A stretch of DNA of 64,000 nucleotides from Pseudooceanicola marinus (GCF_020177265.1 NZ_JAIVMC010000003.1:372001-436000); one strand, 5' to 3'. Numbered from the stretch's first letter, positions 24,655 to 35,212 are shown. Numbers and translations are program-made. The notes: generated from the letters alone by a model not told the origin.

Positions 24655-26220
24655 TTACTCGGCGGCCTTCAGCTGGAAGCCCTTCTCGATCTGGTCGGAG
24701 GGCGCCACCGGATATTCGCCGGAGAAACAGGCGTCGCAATACTGCGGGCAGCTGTTGTCGCGGCCCGCGGCCTCGCCCGCGGCACGGTAGAGACCGTCCA
24801 GCGAGATGAACTTCAGGCTGTCCACCTGCAGGTGGTCGCGCATCTCCTCCTCGGACATGGTCGCGGCCAGCAGCTTCTCCCGTTCCGGCGTGTCGACGCC
24901 GTAGAAGCAGGGCCAGGCCGTCGGCGGAGAGGCGATGCGGAAGTGCACCTCGGCCGCGCCGGCGTCCAGGATCATCTCCTTGATCTTGCGCGAGGTCGTG
25001 CCGCGCACCACCGAGTCGTCGACCAGGATCACCCGCTTGCCCTTGATCAGCGCACGGTTGACGTTCAGCTTCAGCCGGACGCCCATGTTGCGGATCTGCT
25101 CGGTCGGTTCGATGAAGGTCCGGCCCATGTACTGGTTGCGGATGATCCCCATGGCATAGGGGATCCCGCTTTCCTGGCTGAAGCCGATGGCGGCCGGAGT
25201 GCCGCTGTCAGGCACGGGGCAAACCAGATCGGCCTCGACCGGGGCCTCGCGGGCCAGTTCCACGCCGATCTGGCGGCGGGTTTCATAGACCGACCGGCCG
25301 CCGATGATCGAATCGGGGCGGGAGAAATAGACATGCTCGAAGATGCAGAACTTCGACGGCTGCGGGCGGAAGGGCATGCGGCTTTCGACGCGGCCATCCT
25401 CGGTGATGATGACCATCTCGCCCGGGGCCACTTCGCGCACCAGTTCGGCGCCGATGATGTCCAGCGCGCAGGTTTCCGAGCTGAGGCAGTAGGCATCGCC
25501 CACCCGGCCCAGCACCAGCGGCCGCACGCCCAGCGGGTCGCGCACGCCGATCAGCTTGGTCCGGGTCATGGCGATGACGGAAAAGGCGCCTTCGACCCGG
25601 CGCAGGGCATCTTCCATGCGGCTAGGGATGTCCTTCTGCAGCGAGCGGGCCATCAGGTGAATGATGCATTCGCTGTCCGAGGAGGACTGGAAGATCGAGC
25701 CGCGCTCGATCAGCTCGCGGCGCAGGGCCTCGGCGTTGGTGATGTTACCGTTATGGGCAATCGCTGCGCCGCCGCGGGAAAACTCGCCGAAGAAGGGCTG
25801 CACGTCGCGGATCACCGCGGCCTTCTTGCCGGCGGTGGAGTAGCGCACGTGGCCGATGGCCAGCGGCCCCGGCAGCGTCTGCATCACGTCCTGGGAGGTG
25901 AAGTTGTCGCGCACGTAGCCGAAGCGGCGGGCGGAGTTGAAGCCGAACTCGGGGTGGTGGCAGACGATGCCGCCGGCTTCCTGGCCGCGGTGCTGCAACG
26001 CGTGCAGGCCGAGGGCGACAAAGTTGGCCGCGTCGGTCACCCCGGTCATGCCGAAGATGCCGCATTCCTCCTTCAGCTTGTCGTCGTCGAAGGGGTGGGC
26101 GTGAAACCGTTTCTGGGCGGCAAGCGAGGCGGGGGGCGCGTTACGGGCGGCCTTGGTCATCTGTGCGACGTCCTGGGCTGAGGGCTTGGGCTGCAAGGGA
26201 GATGCTCCGAATCCGGTCAT
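24655..26220 (-). CDS. purF: Amidophosphoribosyltransferase
   Basis: First committed step of purine synthesis: glutamine plus PRPP gives phosphoribosylamine. The nucleophilic Cys is in EECGIFGMTG (about residue 53), so the preceding residues form a propeptide, presumably removed. ALQHRGQEAGGI, GHVRYSTAGKK and SSSDSECIIHL are glutaminase motifs; VILVDDSVVRGTTSRKI is the PRPP-binding site. The start may be the ATG at 26220 or the one at 26160; both have purine-rich sites upstream. The 521- or 501-residue length fits. Follows cvpA on the minus strand, the classical cvpA-purF arrangement. Confidence 0.96.
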   Translation of the reverse strand: MTGFGASPLQPKPSAQDVAQMTKAARNAPPASLAAQKRFHAHPFDDDKLKEECGIFGMTGVTDAANFVALGLHALQHRGQEAGGIVCHHPEFGFNSARRFGYVRDNFTSQDVMQTLPGPLAIGHVRYSTAGKKAAVIRDVQPFFGEFSRGGAAIAHNGNITNAEALRRELIERGSIFQSSSDSECIIHLMARSLQKDIPSRMEDALRRVEGAFSVIAMTRTKLIGVRDPLGVRPLVLGRVGDAYCLSSETCALDIIGAELVREVAPGEMVIITEDGRVESRMPFRPQPSKFCIFEHVYFSRPDSIIGGRSVYETRRQIGVELAREAPVEADLVCPVPDSGTPAAIGFSQESGIPYAMGIIRNQYMGRTFIEPTEQIRNMGVRLKLNVNRALIKGKRVILVDDSVVRGTTSRKIKEMILDAGAAEVHFRIASPPTAWPCFYGVDTPEREKLLAATMSEEEMRDHLQVDSLKFISLDGLYRAAGEAAGRDNSCPQYCDACFSGEYPVAPSDQIEKGFQLKAAE

Positions 26221-26357
26221 TCCGTCGCGCCCCTCTTACGCCGGGTGACGCGCAGTGTCACGAAAGGATCACATGGAATCTTGTGTCAGTCCATGTCGGG
26301 ACGATCACGACAGGGATCAAGGGGCAGAATGTGACCTTTGCCGGGCCGCTCGGGGCC

Positions 26358-26921
26358 TCAGCCCTCGACGGCGGTGCAGGTGGAGGCCAGCTCTTCGTAC
26401 TTGGTGGTGATCCAGCCGAGGGCGCGCTCGGGGTCTTCGCTCTCGATCTTGTTGGTCAGCTTGTCGAAGACCACGGCCGAGCGCGAGTCGTCGACCATCG
26501 GCACCGCCTGGCTGGTCAGCATCGTCTTGTAGACGAAGAAAGCCAGTGCCACGAGCAGGACGCCGCGCGCCACGCCGAACAGGAACCCGGCCGCCTGGTC
26601 GATGCCGCCGAGGAAGCTGCGCTGCACCACCGAGGCGAAGGCCGGGGTGAAGAGCGAGGCCACGGCCAGCGCCAGGGCGAAGATCACGCCGAAGGCCGCG
26701 ATGATGGTCAATTCGCAGCTGTCGCCCAGGTATTCCCCGATCACCGGGATTTCCTTCATCAGCGGCTGCAGCTGCGGCGCGAAGACGAAGGCCACGACGG
26801 CGGCGACGATCCAGCCCAGAATGGCCAGGGCTTCGCGGACCATGCCGCGCGAATAGGCCAGGATGGCCGACAGCAGGATGACCGCCGCGACGATTCCGTC
26901 GATCAGAGTGAAACCTTCCAT
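26358..26921 (-). CDS. cvpA: CvpA family inner-membrane protein
   Basis: 187 residues with four hydrophobic segments (about residues 6-22, 30-48, 68-90 and 108-128). The start FTLIDGIVAAVILLSAILAY followed by SRGMVREALAILGWI is the CvpA family signature. CvpA is linked to purF expression and envelope stress in other bacteria (established for E. coli), but its molecular role is unclear. It lies between radA (71 bp upstream) and purF (137 bp downstream), transcribed in the same direction. Confidence 0.93.
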   Translation of the reverse strand: MEGFTLIDGIVAAVILLSAILAYSRGMVREALAILGWIVAAVVAFVFAPQLQPLMKEIPVIGEYLGDSCELTIIAAFGVIFALALAVASLFTPAFASVVQRSFLGGIDQAAGFLFGVARGVLLVALAFFVYKTMLTSQAVPMVDDSRSAVVFDKLTNKIESEDPERALGWITTKYEELASTCTAVEG

Positions 26922-26992
26922 ACGCCCGCGTCCCCGCCTTGCTATTCCTGAGCGGGACCGCCTTTGGCGAACGATCCCAGGGTGTTAACGCC

Positions 26993-28360
26993 TCATCCGG
27001 CGCCGAAAACCTCTCCGACGAAGCTGGTCAGATCGCTCATTTGCATCAGACGCAGCCCCTGATCGCCGCCGGGCTTTCCCCCGGCAGGGGCGATCGCGGA
27101 CGAGAAACCAAGTTTCGCCGCCTCTTTCAACCTGTTTTCGGTCTGGCCCACGGGCCGCAGCGCGCCGGAGAGCGAAATCTCTCCGAAAACCACGCAGTCG
27201 GCGGGCAGGGCGCTGTCCTCGCGGGCGGACAGAAGGGCCGCCGCAACAGCCAGATCCGCGGCCGGTTCGCTGACCTTCATGCCGCCGGCGACGTTGAGGT
27301 AGACATCGAGCCCCGCGAAGGGGATGCCGCAGCGCGCCTCCAGCACGGCCAGGATGGTGGCCAGCCGCCCGCCGTCCCAGCCCACGGTCGACCGCCGCGC
27401 CTGGCTGTGCGGCGAGGGCGCGACCAGCGCCTGGATCTCCACCAGAACGGGCCGCGTGCCCTCGATGCCCGCGAAGACGACCGAGCCGGAGCTGGGCTGA
27501 CCGCGCTCGCCCATGAAGAGGGCAGAGGGGTTGGACACCTCGCTGAGGCCGCCGCCGGTCATCTCGAAGACGCCGATCTCGTCGGCGGGGCCGAAACGGT
27601 TCTTCACCGCGCGCAGGATGCGGAACTGGTGGCCGCGCTCGCCCTCGAAATAAAGCACGGTATCGACCATGTGTTCGACCACGCGGGGGCCGGCGATCTG
27701 ACCTTCCTTGGTGACGTGGCCCACCAGGATGACGGCGGCACCGCGTCGCTTCGCGAAGGTCGTCAGCTCATGCGCGGCGGCGCGCACCTGGCTGACCGAG
27801 CCGGGGGCGCTGTCGACGGTGTCGGACCACATGGTCTGGATCGAATCGATGATGACCAGATCTGGCCGTTCGTCGTCCAACGTGGTCAGGATGTCGCGCA
27901 GCGCGGTGTCGGCGCCCAATTTCACCGGCGCGTTTTCCAGGCCCAGCCGGGCCGCGCGCATGCGCACCTGGGCTGAGGCTTCCTCGCCCGAGATATAGAA
28001 GGTTTTCAGGCCCTTGTTGGCAAAAGCTGATGCGGCCTGAAGCAGCAGGGTGGACTTGCCGATGCCCGGATCCCCGCCCACCAGAACGGCAGAGGCCGGA
28101 ACCAGGCCGCCGCCCAGAACGCGGTCCAGCTCATCCAGGCCGGACGAGGTGCGCGGCGGCGGAGTTTCCCGCGCCGACAGGTCGGTCAGCGCGACCTTCT
28201 GGCCGCGCATCGACCCCAGCCCCTTGCCCTTGGGGCCAGTGGACAGGGGCACGTCCTCGGTGATCGAGTTCCAGGCGCCGCAGGCCTCGCAGCGGCCCGA
28301 CCACTTGGGGAAGGAGGCGCCGCATTCGGAGCAGGAGAAAGTGGTGATGGGTTTTGCCAT
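26993..28360 (-). CDS. radA: DNA repair protein RadA
   Basis: 455 residues. RecA-like helicase that promotes branch migration in homologous recombination. An N-terminal C4 zinc finger (CSECGASFPKWSGRCEACG, residues 10-28) is followed by Walker A GGDPGIGKSTLL (about residues 94-105), the RadA-specific KNRFGPADEIGVFEM motif and a C-terminal Lon-protease-like domain (GLDVYLNVAGGMKVSEPAAD...). The start at 28360 is fixed by the zinc finger. First of the radA-cvpA-purF series. Confidence 0.97.
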   Translation of the reverse strand: MAKPITTFSCSECGASFPKWSGRCEACGAWNSITEDVPLSTGPKGKGLGSMRGQKVALTDLSARETPPPRTSSGLDELDRVLGGGLVPASAVLVGGDPGIGKSTLLLQAASAFANKGLKTFYISGEEASAQVRMRAARLGLENAPVKLGADTALRDILTTLDDERPDLVIIDSIQTMWSDTVDSAPGSVSQVRAAAHELTTFAKRRGAAVILVGHVTKEGQIAGPRVVEHMVDTVLYFEGERGHQFRILRAVKNRFGPADEIGVFEMTGGGLSEVSNPSALFMGERGQPSSGSVVFAGIEGTRPVLVEIQALVAPSPHSQARRSTVGWDGGRLATILAVLEARCGIPFAGLDVYLNVAGGMKVSEPAADLAVAAALLSAREDSALPADCVVFGEISLSGALRPVGQTENRLKEAAKLGFSSAIAPAGGKPGGDQGLRLMQMSDLTSFVGEVFGAG

Positions 28361-28499
28361 GCCCCGGTTCTGCCCGAGCGGCGGCGGCCGGGCAAGGGGC
28401 GATGTGAACAAAAGGGGATCGCCGCGCGCCTTGCTGGCTTTCTTGCGCCCGCTCCCGGCTTGTCCTCGCCGACGGTATCCCGGGGGCGGGCTCCCGCCG

Positions 28500-28901
28500 T
28501 CAGCCGCGCGGCCCGCCCACGGGGCCGAGGAGCCAGGCCCAGCCGAGCAGGCCTATCAGGGCGACCAGCAGCACGATCGTCATGACATCGGCCACCCGCC
28601 AGCGGGCATGCGGCAGGTTGCGCGCCCAGTCCCACAGAACCGAGACCGCCAGACCCAGGGTGATCAGCGTGCCGAGCGGCGGTTGCAGCGCCGCCGGGCG
28701 CAGGCCCAGGGTCCAGCTGACGGCCCAGAGCACCCAGAGAACCCCGGCGATCAGCCCCAGGCGGAAGCCGTCGCCTGATTCATGCGCCTGCAGCCGCTGC
28801 CACAGGGAGATCGCCGCCAGGATGGGGATGGTCCAGATCAGCAGGGCCGCCGCCCAGCCCCAGCCGTTCAGGGCGCCTTCGGTCAGACCGGGAAGATGCA
28901 T
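28500..28901 (-). CDS. Hypothetical four-helix membrane protein
   Basis: 133 residues with four hydrophobic segments (about residues 16-34, 46-64, 76-90 and 105-127) and short charged loops such as QRLQAHESGDGFR. There are no motifs I recognise and no Cys. It lies between mlaF (95 bp upstream) and radA (139 bp downstream) on the minus strand and may be in the alr-mlaEF transcript. The gap to radA contains only short G/C hairpins. Confidence 0.65.
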   Translation of the reverse strand: MHLPGLTEGALNGWGWAAALLIWTIPILAAISLWQRLQAHESGDGFRLGLIAGVLWVLWAVSWTLGLRPAALQPPLGTLITLGLAVSVLWDWARNLPHARWRVADVMTIVLLVALIGLLGWAWLLGPVGGPRG

Positions 28902-28995
28902 CCGGGGACTCCCTTCGTCACGTGCAGGTCACGCCCTTGGTAGCGCCAACACCGCCCCGGGAAAAGGCGACAGCGCCGCACAGCCCGCCCGAAGG

Positions 28996-29742
28996 TCAGC
29001 GCAGGGCGGCGATCGGCCCGGTGGCAGAGCCGGTGATGAACTGTTCGACGTAAGGATCGCCGGAGGCGTCCAGCTCGGCCACCGGGCCGGACCAGCGGAT
29101 CTTGCCCCCGTGCAGCATGGCCACCTCGTCCGCGATGGCGCGGACCGATCCCATGTCGTGCGTGATGGTCAGGGCGGTGGCGCCCATCTCGGCGGTGATC
29201 TCGCGGATCAGGTCGTCGATGACGCCGGCCATGATCGGGTCGAGCCCGGTGGTCGGCTCGTCGAAGAAGATGATCTGCGGCTCGGCCGCGATGGCGCGGG
29301 CCAGGCCCACGCGTTTCTGCATGCCGCCGGACAGCTCTGCCGGGAACTTGTCGGCCACGTCCGGCGACAGGCCGACGCGGCGCAGCTTTTCTATGGCGAT
29401 CTCGCGCGCCTCGGCCTTGGGGCGTTTCAGCGCGCCGCGCAGCAGGCGGAAGGCGACGTTCTGCCAGACCGGCAGGCTGTCGAACAGCGCGGCGCCCTGG
29501 AACAGCATGCCGAAGCGGGCCAGAAAGGCATCGCGGTCGCCCTTGGTCGCGTCCTGGCCATCCACCAGGATGCGCCCGCCGTCGGGCGTTTCCAGCCCGA
29601 GAATACATTTCAGCAGCACCGACTTGCCGCTGCCCGAGCCGCCGATGATGACCATCGACCGGCCCTGCGGCACGGTCAGGTCGACGCCGGCCAGCACCTT
29701 GTGGGGGCCAAAGCTTTTCTGCAGGTTTTCCAGCTGGATCAT
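28996..29742 (-). CDS. mlaF: ABC transporter ATP-binding protein, MlaF-like
   Basis: 248 residues. ATPase of the Mla-type phospholipid transport complex in the inner membrane. Walker A is IGGSGSGKSVLLK (about residues 37-49), the Q-loop LFQGAALFDSLPV, the signature ELSGGMQKRVGLARA, Walker B IIFFDEPTTGLDPI and the H-loop ITHDMGS. The ATG overlaps the mlaE stop by ATGA. The MIQLENLQKSFG start is preferred over upstream in-frame codons that lie within mlaE in another frame. No MlaD, MlaC or MlaB gene follows, so the complex must draw on genes elsewhere. Confidence 0.93.
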   Translation of the reverse strand: MIQLENLQKSFGPHKVLAGVDLTVPQGRSMVIIGGSGSGKSVLLKCILGLETPDGGRILVDGQDATKGDRDAFLARFGMLFQGAALFDSLPVWQNVAFRLLRGALKRPKAEAREIAIEKLRRVGLSPDVADKFPAELSGGMQKRVGLARAIAAEPQIIFFDEPTTGLDPIMAGVIDDLIREITAEMGATALTITHDMGSVRAIADEVAMLHGGKIRWSGPVAELDASGDPYVEQFITGSATGPIAALR

Positions 29743-30536
29743 ACCGAGAAGAAGACCCCCGTCAGGATGAAGTTCGCGGTCAGGATCAGCACCGAGGCGC
29801 TTTCGACCGAGGACTTGGTGGCCTCGCCCACGCCTTGCGCGCCACGGCCCGACCGCATGCCCGCGTAGCAGCCCATCAGGGTGGAGATGAAGCCGAAGGC
29901 CACGCCCTTCACCAGCGAGGAGATCACGTCGAGCGGTTCGAGGAAATCCCAGGTGTTGCGGATGTAGACCGCCGGGTTGAAGCCCAGGGATTTCACGCCG
30001 ACGGTGAAGCCGCCAAGGATGCCGATCACGTCGCCCAGCCCCACCAGGAGAGGGACCACGATCAGCCCGGCCAGCACGCGCGGCACGGTGAGGTATTTCA
30101 TCGGGTGGGTCGAGAGGGTCACCAGGGCGTCGATCTGTTCGGTGACCTTCATTGTGGCGATCTCGGCCGCGATCGAGGAGGTTACGCGCGCCGCGATCAT
30201 CAGGCCGACCAGAACCGGGCCCAGTTCGCGCACCATGCCAAGCGCCACGATCTGCGGCACCACCGCCTGGGCGTCGAAGCGCGAGCCGCCGGCGTAGATC
30301 TGAAGCGCCAGCGCGCCGCCGGTGAAGAAGGCGGTCATGCCCACCACCGGCAGCGACAGCCAGCCGATACTGCCAAGCGCCACGACGAACTCGCGCCCGT
30401 AGAAGGGCGGGGTCAGCAGGTGGCGGAAGAACGACAAGGCGAACAGCGTCACCCGGCCGATCATGGCCAGCAGACCCAGGACGGCCCCGCCGAGGCCCGC
30501 GAGGGCGCGGACGGGAAGGGAGGGGGCGTCGCGCAT
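29739..30536 (-). CDS. mlaE: ABC transporter permease, MlaE family
   Basis: 265 residues with about five membrane segments. Family motifs are GRVTLFALSFFRHLLTPP at the N-terminus, ALGMVRELGPVLVGLMIAAR, AAEIATMKVTEQIDAL and VPRVLAGLIVVPLL. Permease of the system that moves phospholipids between outer and inner membranes in Gram-negative bacteria; the direction is debated. The start overlaps the alr stop by one base (TGATG) and its end overlaps mlaF (ATGA), so the three genes form one translationally coupled operon. Confidence 0.95.
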   Translation of the reverse strand: MRDAPSLPVRALAGLGGAVLGLLAMIGRVTLFALSFFRHLLTPPFYGREFVVALGSIGWLSLPVVGMTAFFTGGALALQIYAGGSRFDAQAVVPQIVALGMVRELGPVLVGLMIAARVTSSIAAEIATMKVTEQIDALVTLSTHPMKYLTVPRVLAGLIVVPLLVGLGDVIGILGGFTVGVKSLGFNPAVYIRNTWDFLEPLDVISSLVKGVAFGFISTLMGCYAGMRSGRGAQGVGEATKSSVESASVLILTANFILTGVFFSV

Positions 30537-31585
30537 CAGGCCGCGGCGCCGGTGAAGCTGCGCGCGTAGCGGCCACCCAGCGAGGTCAGGATCTCGTAGC
30601 CGATGGTGCCTTCGTTGGCGGCCAGCCGGTCCACGCCCTGAACGTCGTTGAGAAGCGCCAGGTAGTCGGGTACTTCGGTCAGCGCGGTCACGTCGACGGT
30701 GATCAGGTCCATCGAGATGCGACCCACCAGGGGGCAGGCGGTGTCGCCCGCGTAAAGCATCGTGCCCGGGGCCATCAGCCGGTGAAGGCCGTCGGCATAG
30801 CCCGCGGCGACGGTGGCGATGGTCGACGGGCGGTCCGCCACCCAGGCATTGCCGTAGCCCACCGACTCGCCCGGTTCGATCTGGCGGGTCTGGATGACGG
30901 GCAGGTCCAGGTGCACCACCGGCCTGGCGTCGGCATAGGGCAGGCCGCCGTACATGCCGCAGCCGGCGCGGGTCACCTGGAAGTGATAGTCGGGACCGTT
31001 GATGATGCCCCCCGTGGCGGCCAGCGAGCAGGGCGCCTCGACGCCCGCGACCATCTCGCGGAAACAGTTCAGCTGCTGGCGATTCATCGGATGCTCTGGC
31101 TCATCCGCGCAGGCCAGGTGCGACATCACCAGAACTGGGTCCAGCGCCAGCGCCTCATCGCGCAGGGCGGCCCAGTCGGCGGGCTCCAGCCCCAGACGGT
31201 TCATCCCGCTGTCTAGCTGGATGCCGAAGGGCGCCTCGGGCAGGGCCTCGCGGTGGCGGCGGAACTGCTCGACCGAATTCAGCATCGGCGTCAGCCCGGC
31301 CTGCGCCAGCAGGGCGGTATCGCCATCCATATGGCCCGAAAAGACATGGATCGCCGGCCCGTCGCCGAGCGCCTGGCGCACGGCCAGGCCCTCTTCGGCG
31401 GCGGCGACGAAGAAGGTGCGCGCGCCGGCTTCGGCGAGGGCGCGGGATACGGGCGCGGCGCCGAGCCCGTATCCGTTGGCTTTGACGACGGCGCCGGTTT
31501 CGACAGCCGGCGCGGACATGGCGTCGAGCGCGCGCCAGTTGGCCCGGAGCGCGTCGAGATCGATGAGGAGACGAGAGGTGGTCAT
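30536..31585 (-). CDS. alr: Alanine racemase
   Basis: 349 residues. PLP-dependent interconversion of L- and D-alanine for peptidoglycan. The PLP lysine is in [11 protein letters not shown] (about residue 35), with [10 protein letters not shown], the [11 protein letters not shown] strand and the C-terminal catalytic Tyr region [23 protein letters not shown] is conserved. The ATG at 31585 is preferred over a longer frame starting at 31621, and follows an AGAGGT site with little spacing. First gene of the alr-mlaE-mlaF operon. Confidence 0.95.
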   Translation of the reverse strand: MTTSRLLIDLDALRANWRALDAMSAPAVETGAVVKANGYGLGAAPVSRALAEAGARTFFVAAAEEGLAVRQALGDGPAIHVFSGHMDGDTALLAQAGLTPMLNSVEQFRRHREALPEAPFGIQLDSGMNRLGLEPADWAALRDEALALDPVLVMSHLACADEPEHPMNRQQLNCFREMVAGVEAPCSLAATGGIINGPDYHFQVTRAGCGMYGGLPYADARPVVHLDLPVIQTRQIEPGESVGYGNAWVADRPSTIATVAAGYADGLHRLMAPGTMLYAGDTACPLVGRISMDLITVDVTALTEVPDYLALLNDVQGVDRLAANEGTIGYEILTSLGGRYARSFTGAAA

Positions 31586-31820
31586 GCCCCTTTTCTTGAT
31601 CCGACCGCCGGGCAGAGGCAAGGGGAAAAGCCGCGTCCCCCGTCGATGGCGCGGCTGGGCAGACGGCGCACAGGGGGGCTTGGTTTCCCCAGGGTCACCT
31701 GTCTTGGCCGCTAAGTCACCACAATTTTCCCCAAATTCAGCCCCGGGCAGGTTCTACGACTTTCGTCTAGGGACTGTATGTGTGTGGCCGGCTGCCGGTC
31801 GTCAGAATGATAGAGACAGT

Positions 31821-32471
31821 ATGTTAAAGAATTTCAGAAAGCCCGCGACCGATGTCCGCCCGCGGCGGATCGTGCCGCAAGCCAAGAAGCCGACGGTGCA
31901 GGACACCTCCGACACCTGGGTCGAGGTCCCCAAGGACTACACGGCAGCGGCCAAGTGGACCCCCAGTATCGGCGAATATTTTCCCAACTTCTCCGGGATC
32001 TCGACGGAAGGGCGCATCACCTTCCACCCCTATGTCAGCGGGCGCTGGACGATCTTCTTCAGCATCGCCGACGCTTTCTCGGAAACCTGCACGCGCGAGC
32101 TTTGCGCGCTGGCGCCGGTGCAGGATGACCTGCGTCGCGAAGGCGTGCGGCTCATCGGCGTGGCCCGCAACCCGGTCGAGGAACTGGACCGCTGGCGGGA
32201 CGAGATTCACCTGCGCAGCGGCCACAGGGTGAGCATTCCGATCATCGCCGACACCGACGGTATCCTGACCAACACCTTCGGCATGATCCACCCGCTTCAG
32301 GCGGAGGCCTCGGCGATCCGCAAGACGATCATCATCGACCCCAACCTGCGGGTTAGCATGCTGTTCGAATATCCCCTCTATATCTCGCGTTCGATGGAAG
32401 AGACGCTGCGCACGCTGGACGCCGCGCGGGGCTTCTACGAGGAGCAGGACGCCGTGATCGGCGGCTACTAG
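31821..32471 (+). CDS. Peroxiredoxin (AhpC/TSA, Prx6-like)
   Basis: 216 residues. Thiol peroxidase that reduces peroxides using a conserved Cys. The active-site region is FSIADAFSETCTRELCALAP, containing the peroxidatic Cys in the T-C-T-R-E-L context, with a second Cys five residues on. GVRLIGVARNPVEELDRW and the later IIIDPNLRVSMLFEYP are Prx6/1-Cys-type features. A 30-residue N-terminal extension rich in Lys/Arg (KNFRKPATDVRPRRIVPQAK) is unusual. The upstream 235 bp up to alr are more A/T-rich than average (TTCCCCAAATTC, GACAGTATG) and should hold the promoter shared divergently with alr. Confidence 0.87.
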   Translation: MLKNFRKPATDVRPRRIVPQAKKPTVQDTSDTWVEVPKDYTAAAKWTPSIGEYFPNFSGISTEGRITFHPYVSGRWTIFFSIADAFSETCTRELCALAPVQDDLRREGVRLIGVARNPVEELDRWRDEIHLRSGHRVSIPIIADTDGILTNTFGMIHPLQAEASAIRKTIIIDPNLRVSMLFEYPLYISRSMEETLRTLDAARGFYEEQDAVIGGY

Positions 32472-32507
32472 GCGACACCACGATCTGCCCGCATGGGGCA
32501 CGGGTGA

Positions 32508-32540
32508 CGGGGCCGGAGGAGAGAAACCTTCGGCCCCGTT
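32508..32540 (+). terminator. Hairpin after the peroxiredoxin gene
   Basis: 9-bp stem ACGGGGCCG/CGGCCCCGT with a 15-nt loop, 37 bp after the stop codon and followed by the T-containing TGCGTTGTCT. Confidence 0.6.
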
Positions 32541-32662
32541 GCGTTGTCTGGTCCCTGACGCCGGGGATACCGCCCTTCACGCACGGACACGAGGCCGTGG
32601 GGTCGCTGTTTTCTGGGGCGCGCGCCCTCGACGGGCGATGCGAAGGGCATAGCTTGAACGTT

Positions 32663-32691
32663 GGACCAAGGGCTGTCGCCCTGTCTGGTCC
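32663..32691 (+). promoter_or_regulatory. Two-part hairpin upstream of the sugar dehydrogenase gene
   Basis: GGACCA/TGGTCC outer stem and AGGGC/GCCCT inner stem with a TGTC loop and a 3-nt bulge, ending 35 bp before the start codon. The right arm TGTCTGGTCC occurs a second time at 32546-32555. It could be a 5' UTR element; there is no direct evidence for function. Confidence 0.35.
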
Positions 32692-32725
32692 GCAATGACG
32701 AGACGCCCCGCATGAGGACCCCGCC

Positions 32726-33919
32726 ATGACATCCATCCGCCTTTCCGCCCTTCTTCTGACCGGCGCCGCGCTGGCCGCCCCCGCGAGCGCACAGGATTTC
32801 AACGCCGCGCCGCCCAATGCCGCCGATCAGCAACCCGCCTTCGAGGGCCAGACCCGTGCGCCGGTGCTGGAGGACGAAGTGACCTTGGACCGTGCCGTGG
32901 TGGTGGACGGGCTGGAACATCCCTGGGGCATGGAACAGCTGCCCGATGGCCGCTGGCTGGTGACCGAACGCCCGGGGCGGTTGCGCATCGTTACGCCCGG
33001 TGGCGAGGTGTCGGACCCGGTCGAGGGGCTGCCGCAGGTCGATGCCCGCCGCCAGGGCGGCCTGTTGGACGTACAGGTGCGCGACGATTTCGACGAGACC
33101 CGCCGGGTCTGGTGGAGCTATGCTGAACCGCGCGAGGGGGGCGAAACCGGCACCGCCGTTGCCACCGGCCTGCTGTCCGAGGACGGCAGCGCGATGGAGG
33201 AGGTCGAGGTGATCTTCCGCCAGATGCCCGGCTGGGCCTCGAGCATGCACTACGGCTCCCGTCTGGTCTTCGACGGCTCCGGCGCGCTTTTCGTCACCAC
33301 CGGGGAACGGTCCCTGCCGGAGCCGCGCCAGCTGGCGCAGGATCCCTCGACACATCTGGGCAAGGTGCTGCGGATCGACCCGATGGGCGGCGCCATGCCC
33401 GGCAATCCGCAGATCGAGGGCGGCGCGCCCGAGGTCTGGTCGCTGGGCCACCGCAATATCCAGGCCGCGGCCCTGGGGCCGAACGGGGCACTCTGGACGA
33501 TCGAACACGGGCCGCGGGGCGGGGATGAGCTGAACCGGCCCGAGCCGGGCGGCAACTACGGCTGGCCCGTCATCACCTACGGGATCGACTACAACGGCAG
33601 CCCCATTGGCAACGGCGAGACGGCCTCGCCCGAGATGCAGCAGCCGCTGTATTACTGGGACCCGGTGATCGCCCCCTCCGGCATGGACTTCTACGAGGGC
33701 GAGATGTTCCCCGATTGGCAGGACAGCATCCTGGTGGGCGCCCTGGCGGGCCAGGCGCTGGTGCGGCTGGAACTGGATGGCACCAGCGTGAAGGGCGAGG
33801 CGCGGTATCTGCAGGGGCAGGGCCGGGTGCGCGACGTGGACGTGGCCGCCGATGGCGCCGTGATGATCCTGACCGATGCCGGTAATGGCGCCCTGGTCCG
33901 GCTGACGCCGTCGGAGTGA
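32726..33919 (+). CDS. PQQ-dependent sugar dehydrogenase (YliI/aldose dehydrogenase-like), exported
   Basis: 397 residues. Residues 1-22 are a Sec signal peptide ending APASAQD. The beta-propeller domain begins VVVDGLEHPWGMEQLPDGRW with the family motif LVTERPGRLRI; later ones are GWASSMHYGSRLVFDGSG, SLGHRNIQAAALGP and EHGPRGGDELNRPEPGGNYGWP, which match the GSDH/sorbosone dehydrogenase family (Pfam GSDH from memory). Periplasmic oxidation of aldoses with electrons passed to the quinone pool is the usual role. Substrate unknown. Convergent with pepT, with the strong hairpin at 33926-33950 between them. Confidence 0.9.
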   Translation: MTSIRLSALLLTGAALAAPASAQDFNAAPPNAADQQPAFEGQTRAPVLEDEVTLDRAVVVDGLEHPWGMEQLPDGRWLVTERPGRLRIVTPGGEVSDPVEGLPQVDARRQGGLLDVQVRDDFDETRRVWWSYAEPREGGETGTAVATGLLSEDGSAMEEVEVIFRQMPGWASSMHYGSRLVFDGSGALFVTTGERSLPEPRQLAQDPSTHLGKVLRIDPMGGAMPGNPQIEGGAPEVWSLGHRNIQAAALGPNGALWTIEHGPRGGDELNRPEPGGNYGWPVITYGIDYNGSPIGNGETASPEMQQPLYYWDPVIAPSGMDFYEGEMFPDWQDSILVGALAGQALVRLELDGTSVKGEARYLQGQGRVRDVDVAADGAVMILTDAGNGALVRLTPSE

Positions 33920-33925
33920 TCCGGC

Positions 33926-33950
33926 CCCGGGCGGGGTCTGCCCGCCCGGG
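33926..33950. terminator. Bidirectional hairpin between convergent genes
   Basis: Perfect 10-bp stem CCCGGGCGGG/CCCGCCCGGG with a 5-nt loop, 6 bp after the sugar dehydrogenase stop and 23 bp before the pepT stop. No T-run on either side. Confidence 0.6.
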
Positions 33951-33973
33951 AACGTATCGGGGCCGTCGCGCCC

Positions 33974-35212
<1,239 letters not shown>

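Noticed and set aside
26221-26357. Possible Crp-type site (TGTCAC...GATCACA) before purF
   Set aside because: The half-sites are direct repeats and not inverted at the right spacing.
28996-30576. Apparent single protein of 526 codons joining MlaE-region sequence to MlaF
   Set aside because: The first half is an out-of-frame translation of mlaE; true mlaE and mlaF are separate genes overlapping by ATGA.
32504-32698. Short plus-strand frame of 64 codons upstream of the sugar dehydrogenase
   Set aside because: It spans a terminator-like hairpin and a second hairpin, with no ribosome site or similarity.
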